From Cotesia glomerata (lineage: Eukaryota > Arthropoda > Insecta > Hymenoptera > Braconidae), in assembly GCF_020080835.1 (NCBI RefSeq), contig NC_058159.1:17296094-17360093 (forward strand): a stretch of DNA of 64,000 nucleotides, written 5' to 3'. Below are positions 38,853-49,000 of this stretch, one piece after another. The notes beneath the pieces are model-generated. The model was given only the letters and a program-made list of their open reading frames with translations, was not told the DNA's origin and made no database searches. A program made the position numbers and the translations under genes. Each line of letters opens with the position of its first letter. The first letter of the stretch is position 1.

Positions 38853-40633
38853 GTGATATCGTAATTATTGTGTTAATAAAAAACTAAGCCTATCCAATGT
38901 CATGAAGTATGAATTTAATTTTATAAATACTCACAATATTTATATTTTTAGATAGTTAAACAAAAAATTATCTAATTGAATTTATTCAAGTTTATTATTG
39001 GACTATAATTTCATATTTTAACATTAGCATAAAAGTATGAGTTTTATAAGTTACCTCTCTTGGTTTAAAAGGTTAATTGATGATAACCCAACAAAATTTT
39101 TGTAATCTCAAAAATAAATGTATACTATTTTTGTGACAGTGATCTATAAACTTAACAGCTTGTATTTTAAGATTCGAAAGTAATAAATATTTTAATATTA
39201 AAAATTGTATTTGTGCTTACAGTAAAATTGTAGTTAATATACTAGAGTGAAAGAAAGAAAATCTAAGCTATATGGCTGAAAATATTATACTAATCGTAGA
39301 AACCAAATAATACAAGAAAAAATTGTAAATTTTTTGGTGATATTGGAGAAAATTCACCTGCCAAAATGTTCTCGAATAATCAAGAAAAATTAAATTCAAC
39401 ATTGTCTCTAGTTTAGAAATTTTGACTTGAATTGTTTTAATTCGTAAGAACAAAACAACGTTTGTTTACGACTCCTAGAAAAATGGTCTAATTTAGATTT
39501 TTTTTCGACTATCTGTTAAGAAAATGCTTAGGAATTTTTTAGTTTCATCCAGTCACTTAGTTTTTTTGCTAATGGAAAATCAAAAAATTGAATCAGAGAC
39601 AAATGGTTGATTTTGATTTTGTTGTTCGTTGCAACAAATTTTCAAATCTTTCAACGAAAATTCACAAAATTCGAGGTTTAAATTTTTGTTTTTAATTTGG
39701 AATGAAAAAAATATAATTTGCCTAGTTTTTCTTTGAAATTTTTTAAACATTGATTTTTCTGAGGTTCTAGGAAGACGTTCCGACTATTTCTGGTTTGACG
39801 TCCAGCTGTGTGTGTGTGTGTGTGTACAAATAAAATTTCGTCGCAAGACGTTTTAGAACGAATCAACCAATCGAGATGAACGACACGGCATTCGAAAGTG
39901 TTCATTGAGACTTTAAGCTGATAAGATTTTGAAATCGATCAGTCGAGCCGTTACAAAGATATTCAAAAAATAAAAACAAAAAATTTTTTTTTTCAAGTTT
40001 TTTCTAAATAGCTTTCAAAATATTTCTCTATTCAACCCTAGACATCAAAAACACTTTTTTGTACTTAAAATTCTGAACTGATTTCAATAAAACATAACAT
40101 ACTCATTTTTCTAAATTGAATAGTTTAGGAATGACAGCAATTCAATAATTTTTGAAAATCGCAAAAATTTTCACTTTTACTGTATTACCGTGCAATAACA
40201 ATTGAACGCGATATCCTATCAAATTTCTATAAATTGCATCTGAAATCTTATTAAGTAATATAAGCTTTATTTTGCATGCATATTTTTTTAACTTCCCGCT
40301 AAGAAAATTGAAAATTAAAAAAAATCGGGAAGTTATTGGTTTTACCTCGTTTTTCGAAAATCGAGTTTTCATCAGATCTCGACGTTTTGAGGTTCTAAAA
40401 AGCTTCCCTGACTATCCCTGTTTAAAATTTCCAGTAGGATATCCCATCAAAAGCGACAAAAGCCACTTAGAAACCCATAAATTTTATTGATTTCTGTCAG
40501 AAATAGTTTTTTTTTTGGAACGAAGTTCCTTATCGCGCGTTGCGAAAGGGGGCTAGACGGAAAAAATTCATACGAAAAGTTGTCACGACACTTTTTGCTA
40601 TAGTAAGCTATTGTAAGCCGTGCGGTGTGCGCA

Positions 40634-40637
<4 letters not shown>
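38853..40637. other. Gene-free interval with repeat debris
   Basis: It contains a (TG)n tract at about 39808-39823 and a short hairpin AACTTCCCG...CGGGAAGTT at about 40291-40333, the left half of which (TTTAACTTCCCGCTAAGAAAA) also occurs near 4530. It is probably decayed transposon sequence. No credible coding region. Confidence 0.4.

Positions 40638-40682
<45 letters not shown>
40638..40682 (+). repeat. (CT)n microsatellite at the 5' edge of the LINE
   Basis: About 45 bp of CT followed by three near-repeats of TTAGTGTCTCT, then the LINE ORF1 reading frame. In the second LINE copy the equivalent position carries an ATG leader. Confidence 0.9.
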
Positions 40683-40684
<2 letters not shown>

Positions 40685-40708
40685 GTGTCTCTCTTAGTGT
40701 CTCTATTA

Positions 40709-41908
40709 GTGTCTGACACATGTGTTAAATGCAAGAGACCTGTCAAATCATCTGTTATCTGTAACACCTGTCAACAGCATTTTCATCCTGGTTGTGCACG
40801 AGATTATATAAAAAATAGACCTATCACTGATTGCTGCAGGAAACAGCTCAGCTATCTCTTGGAAAATCTAGACACAAAAACGAGACTTGCCTCACTAAAA
40901 TCTACTGGCTCAAACACCTCCTCAGTTTCTAGCTTCAAGTCTGTGAGCTCTTCTCCACTTGATCGTACATTTTCAGTTCGCGGGTCAGCCTCGTCCCTGA
41001 AGTCTCCAAGAACACCAGCTTCTCCACTATCTCCAAGTACTGATTCAGTTTTTTTACCATCTGACACTTCATCAAATATGTCACATTTGCCTGTAGATTG
41101 GTCCAAAAAATCACTTGATGAGAAAGTGACGCTCTTAATGGAGAAGTTTTGTTATTCAGAAATTTCAACGAATCAGAAACTTGAAGACTTAAGTGTAAAA
41201 TTGCGTGAAGTTCAAGACTCACAAAAAACTGCTGCTATCAACTTGACGGAATTGACTGCAAATGTCAAAACGAATGCTGAGTCAATTTTTCAAATTAGTT
41301 CAGACCTCAGCGATGTGAGAAAAGCTAGGAAAGCTGATATGGATTCAGTCTCTGATAGACTGTCTAACCTTGAAAAATTGATGCCTCCATCTACTTCTTC
41401 GCAAATTCCTGGTAGCACTACTGAATTAGTTATTTCAGGTGTTCCCGACTCAGTGGCTCAAAGCTTAACATCAAATGACATTACAGCTGCGGTTTTAAAC
41501 AGTCTGGAGTTACCAAATTTGGTAAATAGTGTCTTAAGTTCTCGTAGATTTGAAAACAAAAACAGGCAGTCACAAAATCTGAACAAGCCTATTTCACACT
41601 CCTACATAATTTCTTTGATATCGACTCCAGTTCGTGACTTTATTGTTGACAAGAAACGTAAATCAGGTGGTCTTCTAGTGAACAAAGTGTTTCCCACCCA
41701 GGTTGATGCAGCGTACCAGGGATCCATCTATGTAAACGAATTTTTGCTTCCAGAAACTCACCGATTATTACTCAAAGCTAAGGAAAAAGCGAAGAATAAA
41801 AAATTCAAGTTTGCATGGTCTAGAAGTGGACAAATTTTTGTCAAAAAGGATGAAAACTCAGATAGATTTATAATTAACTGCGAAGCTGATCTTTCCAAAC
41901 TCGATTGA
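40709..41908 (+). CDS. LINE ORF1 protein with PHD-like zinc finger
   Basis: The frame begins with no ATG. The coding similarity to copy 2 starts at DTCVKCKRPVK, preceded here by CT-repeat codons. A Cys-rich finger (CVKCKRP, CNTCQQHFHPGC, then CC) resembles a PHD finger. A Ser-rich linker and a coiled-coil-like region follow (KLEDLSVKLREVQDSQ). The C-terminal half (TTELVISGVPDS... to the end) resembles the RNA-binding part seen in ORF1 proteins of CR1-type LINEs. The stop is TGA after ...LSKLD; copy 2 stops at the same place with TAA, so this is the true terminus. The protein should bind element RNA. Without an ATG this copy may not be expressed on its own. Confidence 0.75.
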   Translation: MSDTCVKCKRPVKSSVICNTCQQHFHPGCARDYIKNRPITDCCRKQLSYLLENLDTKTRLASLKSTGSNTSSVSSFKSVSSSPLDRTFSVRGSASSLKSPRTPASPLSPSTDSVFLPSDTSSNMSHLPVDWSKKSLDEKVTLLMEKFCYSEISTNQKLEDLSVKLREVQDSQKTAAINLTELTANVKTNAESIFQISSDLSDVRKARKADMDSVSDRLSNLEKLMPPSTSSQIPGSTTELVISGVPDSVAQSLTSNDITAAVLNSLELPNLVNSVLSSRRFENKNRQSQNLNKPISHSYIISLISTPVRDFIVDKKRKSGGLLVNKVFPTQVDAAYQGSIYVNEFLLPETHRLLLKAKEKAKNKKFKFAWSRSGQIFVKKDENSDRFIINCEADLSKLD

Positions 41909-44806
41909 TATTCAACTGATTTAACTAATATCTCTGCTAACAATATTTCTTCACCATTAACTGTATTGAGTCTAAATATAAATAGTGTTATTGGTCACAT
42001 TGCTCAGTTTCTTGATTTGGTTAATAATACAACACCCGACATTATTGTCCTTGTGGAAACCTGGTTAAAACCTTCATTAGATTATGAGTCCTTATCATTG
42101 GATGAGTATTTTACAATTCGTAGAGACCGAATCCTAAAGCATATAGATACTGGTCGTTTTATCCAGGGTGGTGGTGTGGCTTGTCTTATACATAAATCTC
42201 TAAAAACTAAAGTCCTTCATATTTCAACTTCTGATCATCTAAGTCAACCGGAGTATCTTATTGTTGACGTCACTCTAATTACAGGAGCTCACCTCTTATT
42301 ATCTTGCATCTACCGAAGACCAAAAGGATTCTTTCTCAATGAATTCTTTGATATTCATTCTAGACTTGCTTCAAATTACAATAACATTATTATAGCTGGT
42401 GATTTAAATTGTAATTTGTTAGAAGATAGCTATACTGCAAATCACCTAAAGGATTTCATAGCAGAGTCGTCATTGTACTGTGTACCTTACGGTGCTACTT
42501 TTCACAAGAACAATTGTGATTCTTGGTTGGATGTGATTTTATTGGACAGTGAAACTAAGTTATCCTCGTTTACGAAATCCGAGTCTCCATATATTGATGG
42601 TCATGATTATTTACTCTGCCAATACAAACTAGATAATTTAAAACCACTACCGAAGAGAATAACCTACAGAAACTTTCAAAACTGTGATCATCTGGCTCTA
42701 TCAATTTCACTTATGAATTCCTTAAAAATTGATAGTACTGTACTTGAAAATTCAAATCCTGATGAATTGCTGAATATTTTTAAATCTGGGGTTTTGTCTT
42801 CTCTGGACTTGTTTGCTCCTATATTTACAAGAAAAGTGACCCGTGTGAATAACCCTTGGTTTACCAAAGAATTGAAAGTGAAGTGTAAGGAACGTGATGA
42901 AATTTACAAAAAAGCTAGAAGAAACAGGGATCCAAATTTACTAGCTCTTTTCAGACAAAAAAGGAAGGAACTGAAATCTGAGTTGAATCATGCCCGTGAA
43001 GAATATCTAAAAGCTGCTCTCTCAAATCTACCTCACAATTCAACTGTTTGGAGCAAACTTAAACACCTTGGGCTAATTAGGTCAAATCCTTCATCGCCGC
43101 TAAATTTCTTTGACGCTTGTGAATTAAATGAATATTATGCAGATATAGTCAGGAAACATCCACCATGTGACGCAAATTTTACCAATATTTTACCAATAGA
43201 ATACTCAAAAAAGGTTGATTGTTCATTTAATTGGAATAGGATTGATATCGTAGATGTTACCAAAGCACTGCATCTTACTCTTTCTAAATCAAAAGGGAAG
43301 AGCCCTGATGGTCTTGATCTGAGATGGTTGAGAGATCACCTTCCTCAAATCTCACTCTTTCTCACTGTTTTACTAAATCGATCTCTCGACACTGGTATTT
43401 TTCCGGATATTTGGAAGACTATCTACATAATACCTCTGAATAAAATATCGTCACCTAGATCACCATCAGACACTCGGCCCATAGCAAATCTGTCTCATCT
43501 AGCCAAAGTATTCGAAAGAATTATTGCAAATCAGATAACATCATATCTAGAAGATACTGAGCTATTTGATCCCTTTCAATCGGGATTCAGGAAGCATCAT
43601 AGTACTCAAACGGCTTTGCTGAGACTTACTGATGATATTAGGGAGGCTATGGACAAGAGTAAATTAACTATACTAGTTCTGTTTGATTTGAGCAAAGCTT
43701 TTGACTATGTTGATCCCAAAGATATTCTTACTGCGTTGTTTGAACTGGGATTCTCAATACATACGATTGTTTGGTTTTTTTCCTACCTGTCAGATCGATC
43801 TCAGTCAATATTGAATGATCTTGGAACTCCAATTCAGCTACTAAAAACGTCATCTGGTGTTCCTCAGGGATCTGTTTTGGGTCCAATCCTGTTCCTAATA
43901 GTGATGAACTCTGTAGCTCAATGGCTGGTATATTGCAAGCATGGATTGTTCGCTGATGATAAATATATATGTCTTCACTTCTTATTCCATCAGTTGCATG
44001 ATGCTGTCTGGAGGGTAAATGTTGATGCTCAATCGGTTGCTGACTGGGCAAGAGAGCGTGGGTTGGAGATAAACATATCTAAGACCAAAGCTATGATCTT
44101 GGGTTCAAACAGCAAATTGAAGCAACTTGAAGATATGGATCTACCGCCGGTAGTAGTGAATGGTGTCATAATACCCTACGTCAACTCTACTAAGTGCTTG
44201 GGAATCCATATTAATAGAAACTTATCTTGGAATCATCATGTTATTCAGACAGTTAGTAAAGTGAATTCAGCTCTGCATTGTCTTAAAGTTCGAAAGAACA
44301 TTTTCTCAACTGATATAAGGAAATTATTAGTTTCAGCAACCATCTTACCACTTGTTGATTATTGTTCCGTCGTCCTGGTTGATTCAACATCTGAAAATGA
44401 TTTGAAGCTTCAGCGTGCAATAAACTGTTCAATTAGATTTATCTTTAATCTTAGAAGAGATGAACATATAACACCTTATAGGCGAGAAATGGGATGGCTC
44501 TCTGTGAAATATCGTAGAATGTACTTTATGAGTTGTTACTTTTTTAAACTACTTCAAGTTGGTAAACCAAAGTACCTGCGAGATTTGTTCATCGAAGAGA
44601 CTGAAATCAGACGCTCGAATAGGTTAGCTGCCAAAAAACACTCTTTTTATAAATTACCACCTTTTGCTACGACCTTCATGGAGCGTTCATTTCAAGTGAT
44701 TGTAATACGTTTGTGGGAAGAGCTACCTGAAGAGATTGTCAACTCATCTAGTCTTGAAGTTTTCAAAAATAAAATTTTTGATTATCTATTAAATCTGGAT
44801 CATTAA
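41909..44806 (+). CDS. LINE ORF2: endonuclease plus reverse transcriptase
   Basis: Over 940 intact codons. The APE-type endonuclease comes first: LNINSV (Asn), VETW (Glu), AGDLNCN (Asp/Asn) and GHDYLL (Asp-His). The reverse transcriptase follows: DTRPIANL, QSGFRKHHSTQTALL, LFDLSKAFDYVD, SSGVPQGSVLGP and the catalytic LFADDKYI. A C-terminal thumb region ends ...FDYLLNLDH. It should nick target DNA and copy the element RNA onto it. The frame is the same as ORF1, directly after its TGA. The first in-frame ATG is far inside the domain (about 42713), so translation must start at a non-ATG codon, by readthrough or by reinitiation. It looks functional otherwise. Confidence 0.85.
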   Translation, partial: YSTDLTNISANNISSPLTVLSLNINSVIGHIAQFLDLVNNTTPDIIVLVETWLKPSLDYESLSLDEYFTIRRDRILKHIDTGRFIQGGGVACLIHKSLKTKVLHISTSDHLSQPEYLIVDVTLITGAHLLLSCIYRRPKGFFLNEFFDIHSRLASNYNNIIIAGDLNCNLLEDSYTANHLKDFIAESSLYCVPYGATFHKNNCDSWLDVILLDSETKLSSFTKSESPYIDGHDYLLCQYKLDNLKPLPKRITYRNFQNCDHLALSISLMNSLKIDSTVLENSNPDELLNIFKSGVLSSLDLFAPIFTRKVTRVNNPWFTKELKVKCKERDEIYKKARRNRDPNLLALFRQKRKELKSELNHAREEYLKAALSNLPHNSTVWSKLKHLGLIRSNPSSPLNFFDACELNEYYADIVRKHPPCDANFTNILPIEYSKKVDCSFNWNRIDIVDVTKALHLTLSKSKGKSPDGLDLRWLRDHLPQISLFLTVLLNRSLDTGIFPDIWKTIYIIPLNKISSPRSPSDTRPIANLSHLAKVFERIIANQITSYLEDTELFDPFQSGFRKHHSTQTALLRLTDDIREAMDKSKLTILVLFDLSKAFDYVDPKDILTALFELGFSIHTIVWFFSYLSDRSQSILNDLGTPIQLLKTSSGVPQGSVLGPILFLIVMNSVAQWLVYCKHGLFADDKYICLHFLFHQLHDAVWRVNVDAQSVADWARERGLEINISKTKAMILGSNSKLKQLEDMDLPPVVVNGVIIPYVNSTKCLGIHINRNLSWNHHVIQTVSKVNSALHCLKVRKNIFSTDIRKLLVSATILPLVDYCSVVLVDSTSENDLKLQRAINCSIRFIFNLRRDEHITPYRREMGWLSVKYRRMYFMSCYFFKLLQVGKPKYLRDLFIEETEIRRSNRLAAKKHSFYKLPPFATTFMERSFQVIVIRLWEELPEEIVNSSSLEVFKNKIFDYLLNLDH

Positions 44807-45597
44807 TGATATTATTGTAAAACGAAAAATCACTATAACATCCCAAGTATTTAAAGTTATAACTTGTGAAATTGTTTTTTCATCAGTTTTGTTAATTAAA
44901 TTAACTTATTTAGTTTATAAATTGTTTATTAGTTGAATTAGTTGAATCAAAAGAAGCGTAAAGCTTTACTTTTTATTTAAATCTTGTTTTAGTTTATGTA
45001 CTTATATTATATTATTATATTATTTTATATTGTATTTTTTGTAATTTTATTGTATTTAAATTGCCATTTGGCCTGTGCCTTGGCATAAATAAATTTATCA
45101 ATCAATCAATCAATCCGTAAGTACATAAACACGCTTAATTTTTCGCTCTGTCTTTGGAATATTTTTCTGCTGTAAATTGCCCCCGGGCATTTTTGTTTCA
45201 GAAATATTGCAAGCAACAAATTGCAATCTGCAGATTGACATATAAATTTTCCTTATTTGTTCGTTGTGGATTGCAAAATAATTAAATATAAATTGCTCAT
45301 CATTGAAGAGGTTAAGTTGACAGTGGTTTTAGTGTGCAGTGGGCTGTTAGCCAAATTAGCGTCAGTTGATGTCAACTCTCACTTGAGGTTTACCAGGTTC
45401 GATAGATATCATCCATTCGATTACTGCTCTGTTGGTAAATTGTTATCAAATTGACTCTCGGCATCAAATTACTATAGTTCAAGAACTTATAAAAGATCTA
45501 CAGTGTGTTCTGAGCATCAAATTGTTACGGCCTGAGAATTTACAAAGTACCAACAGTGTGTGTATTGAGAAGTAATTTTACTTCCAATCTTCTGGTT

Positions 45598-46846
45598 ATG
45601 CCATTGGTGCCTGACACATGTGTTAAATGCAAGAGACCTGTTAAATTATCTGTTATTTGTAACACTTGTCAACAGCATTTTCATCCTGGTTGTGCACGAG
45701 ATTATGTAAAAAACAGGCCGCTCACTGATTGTTGCAGAAAACAATTTAACTATCTCCTGGGAAATTTAGATGCAAAAACGAGACTTGCTTCGATAAAATC
45801 TACTAGCTCTAACACCTCCTCAGTTTCTAGTTTCAAGTCTGCCAGCTCTTCACCTCTTGATCATACATTTAAAGCTCGTGGATCTACCTCACTTGTTCGC
45901 TTATCTACAGCTCGTGCATCAACCTCATTGAAATCACCCGTCACACCAAATACACCGATATCTCCTGGTCCAGACTCAGTGTTTCATTCATCTATTCCAT
46001 CATCAGAAATGTTGCAGCTACCTTCAGACTGGTTTGAAAAGTCACTTGATGATAAGATGACAACTATGATGGAACAGTTCCTATCATCGAACATGTCAGT
46101 GAATAAGAAACTTGAAGATCTTAGTACGCAAATTACTGATCTCAAAAATTCACAAGCTGCTACTGTGGCTGACCTTTCGGAAGTTAAGATTAGTGTAAAA
46201 ACAAATGCTGAGTCAATTTCGGAGTTGAACTCGGAAATTAAAAATTAAAAAGAAGATTATATATCTAATATGAATACAATGCATAATAATCTAGCAGATC
46301 TGAACAAGATAGTCAATCTTGAAAACAGAGAAACTTCGTCTACTTCATCTCTATCAGGAAGTACAACTGAGTTGGTAATTGCAGGTATTCCCAATTCGGT
46401 GGCTGATAATTTATCGCCTTCTGAAATTCAGTCTGCTGTTTTAAATGCCCTAGAGTTGCCGCATCTGGTCAGTGACGTTTTGAGCGTTCGCGAATTTCAA
46501 AATAAAAGTAGACCGAGACAAGATAAGGTTAATCATTATTATCTTGTGGATTTGAAGTCTTCTCGAGTGCGTGATTTCATTATAAGTTCGAAACGCAAGT
46601 CAACAAATCTTGTAGCTAAAATTGTGTTTCCGGACTATGTTGATCAAAACTTCAAAGGTGCTATATACGTCAATGAATTTTTACTGCCTGATATATATAA
46701 ACTGCTTTTTTACAAACTAAAGAAAAGGCTAAATTAAAAAAGTTCAAGTATGTTTGGGTGACAAGCGGACAGATTTTTGTGAAGAGAGATAACGGCTCTG
46801 AAATTCTTAAAATAAATTGTGTTTCTGATCTTGCTAAACTTGATTA
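45598..46846 (+). pseudogene. LINE ORF1, copy 2, interrupted
   Basis: Starts ATGCCATTGGTGCC, then DTCVKCKRPVK, so this copy shows the likely natural start lost in copy 1. An in-frame TAA at 46246-46248 and a frameshift near 46707 (the LLPDIYKLLF region) break it. In the shifted frame homology resumes (GQIFVKRDN) and ends ...LAKLD, then TAA at 46844. It is diverged from copy 1 in the Ser/Thr/Pro linker, where it is longer. Confidence 0.75.
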
Positions 46847-46871
46847 ACGTTTGATTTAACTTATCCAAGAT

Positions 46872-47466
46872 AAGTAGAAACTTATCTTGGAACTATCACA
46901 TTACTCAAACAATCAGTAAAGTGAATTCAGCTCTGCATTGTCTCAAAGTTAGAAAAAACATCTTCTCAACTCCTATCAGAAAATTATTAGTATCTGCAAC
47001 CATCCTTCCGCTCATTGATTATTGTACTGTTGCATTGATAGATTCATCATTTGACAGCAATTTAAAACTTCAGCGTGCAATGAACTGCTCAATAAAATTT
47101 ATCTTTGATCTCAAGAAAGATGAGCATATTACACTTTATTGACGAAAGCTGGGATGGCTATCGGTGAAGTATCGACGAATGTATTACATGAGCTGTTATT
47201 TTTACAAGCTACTTCAAGTTGGGAAACCCAATTACTTATGAGACCTGTTCACAGAAGACATTGATACCAGACGCTCCAATAGGTTAGCAGCTAAAAAACA
47301 TACTTCCTTCAAGATACCTCATTTTGCTACCACCTATATGGAACACTCATTCTTGATCTCCGTGATTCGTCTGTGGGAAGAACTACCAGAAGAAATCGTA
47401 AACTCAAGTAGCAGTGAAGTCTTCAAAAATAAAGTTTTTGACTATTTGCTAAATTTAGACAGTTGA
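46872..47466 (+). pseudogene. LINE ORF2 C-terminal remnant, copy 2
   Basis: Corresponds to copy 1 from RNLSWNHHV (44217) to the end. The endonuclease and nearly all of the reverse transcriptase are deleted. Stops occur at about 47140 and 47239. The deletion junction is flanked by an inverted pair, CCAAGATAAG and CTTATCTTGG, six bases apart. Confidence 0.75.
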
Positions 47467-47688
47467 TAAATTGAACAATTGATAGATTAAATTTGTTGAT
47501 TACAGTACTTCTATACTAATTAAAAAATTTAAATTGAGATATTAGTCGAATCAGTTTAGAAAAAGTTTAAAATGGTTAAAAGTTTTTGCAATATTACTCT
47601 AAAATTTAAGTTAAGAACTATGTACTTACATTTAATATTATTATTTTTAAAATGTAAATATTTTGTATTTAAATTGCCATTTGGCCTG

Positions 47689-48290
47689 CCCGGGAAAAAA
47701 TGATCAGGACTGATCAGACCTGTTCATATCTGATCAGGCCTGAAATTAGACCTGAGCAGACCTGTTCATATCTGATCAGGCCTGAAATTAGACCTGAGCA
47801 GGCCTGTTCATGTATGATCAGGCCTGAAATTATACCTGATCAGACCTGTTCATGCCTGTTCATGTCTGAAGCAGCATTAAAACACGCTCAGACCTGATCA
47901 AGAGTGCTGACATGTCTCGCGCTCAGACCTGATCAGACCTGTTCATGCCTGCTCATGTCTGTTCATGTCTGAAGCGTTAAATTCGTTCAGACCTGATCAG
48001 ACCTGTTCATGCCTGCTCATGCCTGCTCATGTCTGTTCATGTCTGAAGCGTTAAATACGTTCAGACCTGATCAGACCTGTTCATGCCTGCTCATGTCTGT
48101 TCATGTCTGAAGCGTTAAATCCGTTCAGACCTGTTCATGCCTGCTCATGCCTGCTCATGTCTGTTCATGTCTGAAGCGTTAAATACGTTCAGATCTGATC
48201 AGACCTGTTCATGCCTGCTCATGTCTGTTCATGTCTGAAGCCTTAAATACGCTTCAGACCTGATCAGACCTGTCCATGTCTGATATCTAG
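47689..48290. repeat. Satellite with 64-bp units built of 10-bp modules
   Basis: The main unit is CAGACCTGAT CAGACCTGTT CATGCCTGCT CATGTCTGTT CATGTCTGAA plus a 14-bp spacer GCGTTAAATACGTT. It repeats about five times from 47930 to 48250; some units gain one more 10-bp CATGCCTGCT. The leading part (47700-47880) uses a related unit of about 43 bp with TGATCAGGCCTGAAATTA. The open frame over it is a by-product. Confidence 0.85.
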
Positions 48291-48900
48291 CCAACACTGA
48301 GAGACAATTTTATTTAATAGTAATGAAATTTTATTACTATTTAATAAAACGTTTATTTGGCTAATCCCAAATAAAAATTTATTAAATATTAATTAAATTT
48401 CCTTAAATACTAATAAAAATTTTATTAAATACTAATAAATGTTTCTTAGTATGTAATGAATATTTATCTACATGTAATATAAAGAAAATTCATTAATCAA
48501 CTAACTAACAAGTATTGATCAGTAATTAATTGAATAAATAATTAAGTAAAATTGAATTTTGTCGGAACTATATTTTGAAATACAAAGTCTACAACTGTTG
48601 TTATCCGAGTGGATGTTAATTTTTATGCACTTAAATTTAAAAATTTCACAAATGAATCGATAAGAGTTAGACATTATTTAATAAAATGAAAACAGAAGCA
48701 GAAAACCAGACAATGTAGGGACGCATTTGTTAAAAATAAAGACTATGATTTCATAAATTCAATCGAATATTTATTTATTTTTATTATTTAAAATCTCTAC
48801 ATGTGATTCGTCATGAAGTAAACAAATAGGTTAGGTTAGGATGTCTTGTTAAAAATCTTAATACTATTTATTAAAAGACTTTACTGTGAAAATATATTTG
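48291..48900. other. AT-rich interval before the assembly gap
   Basis: Short repeats of TTTATTAAATACTAATAAA are seen at 48305-48460. No gene. It may belong to the 5' part of the Helentron that continues after the gap. Confidence 0.35.
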
Positions 48901-49000
48901 NNNNNNNNNNNNNNNNNNNNNNNNNNNNNNNNNNNNNNNNNNNNNNNNNNNNNNNNNNNNNNNNNNNNNNNNNNNNNNNNNNNNNNNNNNNNNNNNNNNN
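48901..49000. other. Assembly gap (100 N)
   Basis: Exactly 100 N, the usual placeholder for a gap of unknown size. It cuts into the Helentron coding region, because a recognisable helicase-leader segment begins right after it. Confidence 1.

Larger units (their letters stand above)
40638..45116 (+). mobile_element. CR1/Jockey-like non-LTR retrotransposon, nearly full length
   Basis: Two reading frames (ORF1 with a PHD-like finger; ORF2 with endonuclease and reverse transcriptase, no RNase H seen). The 3' UTR ends GCCATTTGGCCTGTGCC...CATAAATAAA and a (CAAT)n tail at 45098-45115. A simple-repeat tail instead of poly-A is usual for CR1-like elements. The 5' end is marked by the CT tract. Adjacent downstream copy at 45117-47688. 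Confidence 0.85.
45117..47688 (+). mobile_element. Second copy of the same LINE, internally deleted
   Basis: Begins directly after the (CAAT)n tail of copy 1. It has a 5' UTR of about 480 bp, ORF1, then a jump to the last part of ORF2 and the 3' UTR. The 3' end stops inside ATTTGGCCTG, without the CAAT tail, where the satellite at 47689 begins. Confidence 0.8.

Noticed and set aside
40447..40767. Minus-strand frame with Arg-Glu repeats
   Set aside because: Translation of the CT microsatellite on the other strand.
47689..48290. CRISPR-like array
   Set aside because: Eukaryotic context, no unique spacers, and the spacing sequence is itself repeated.
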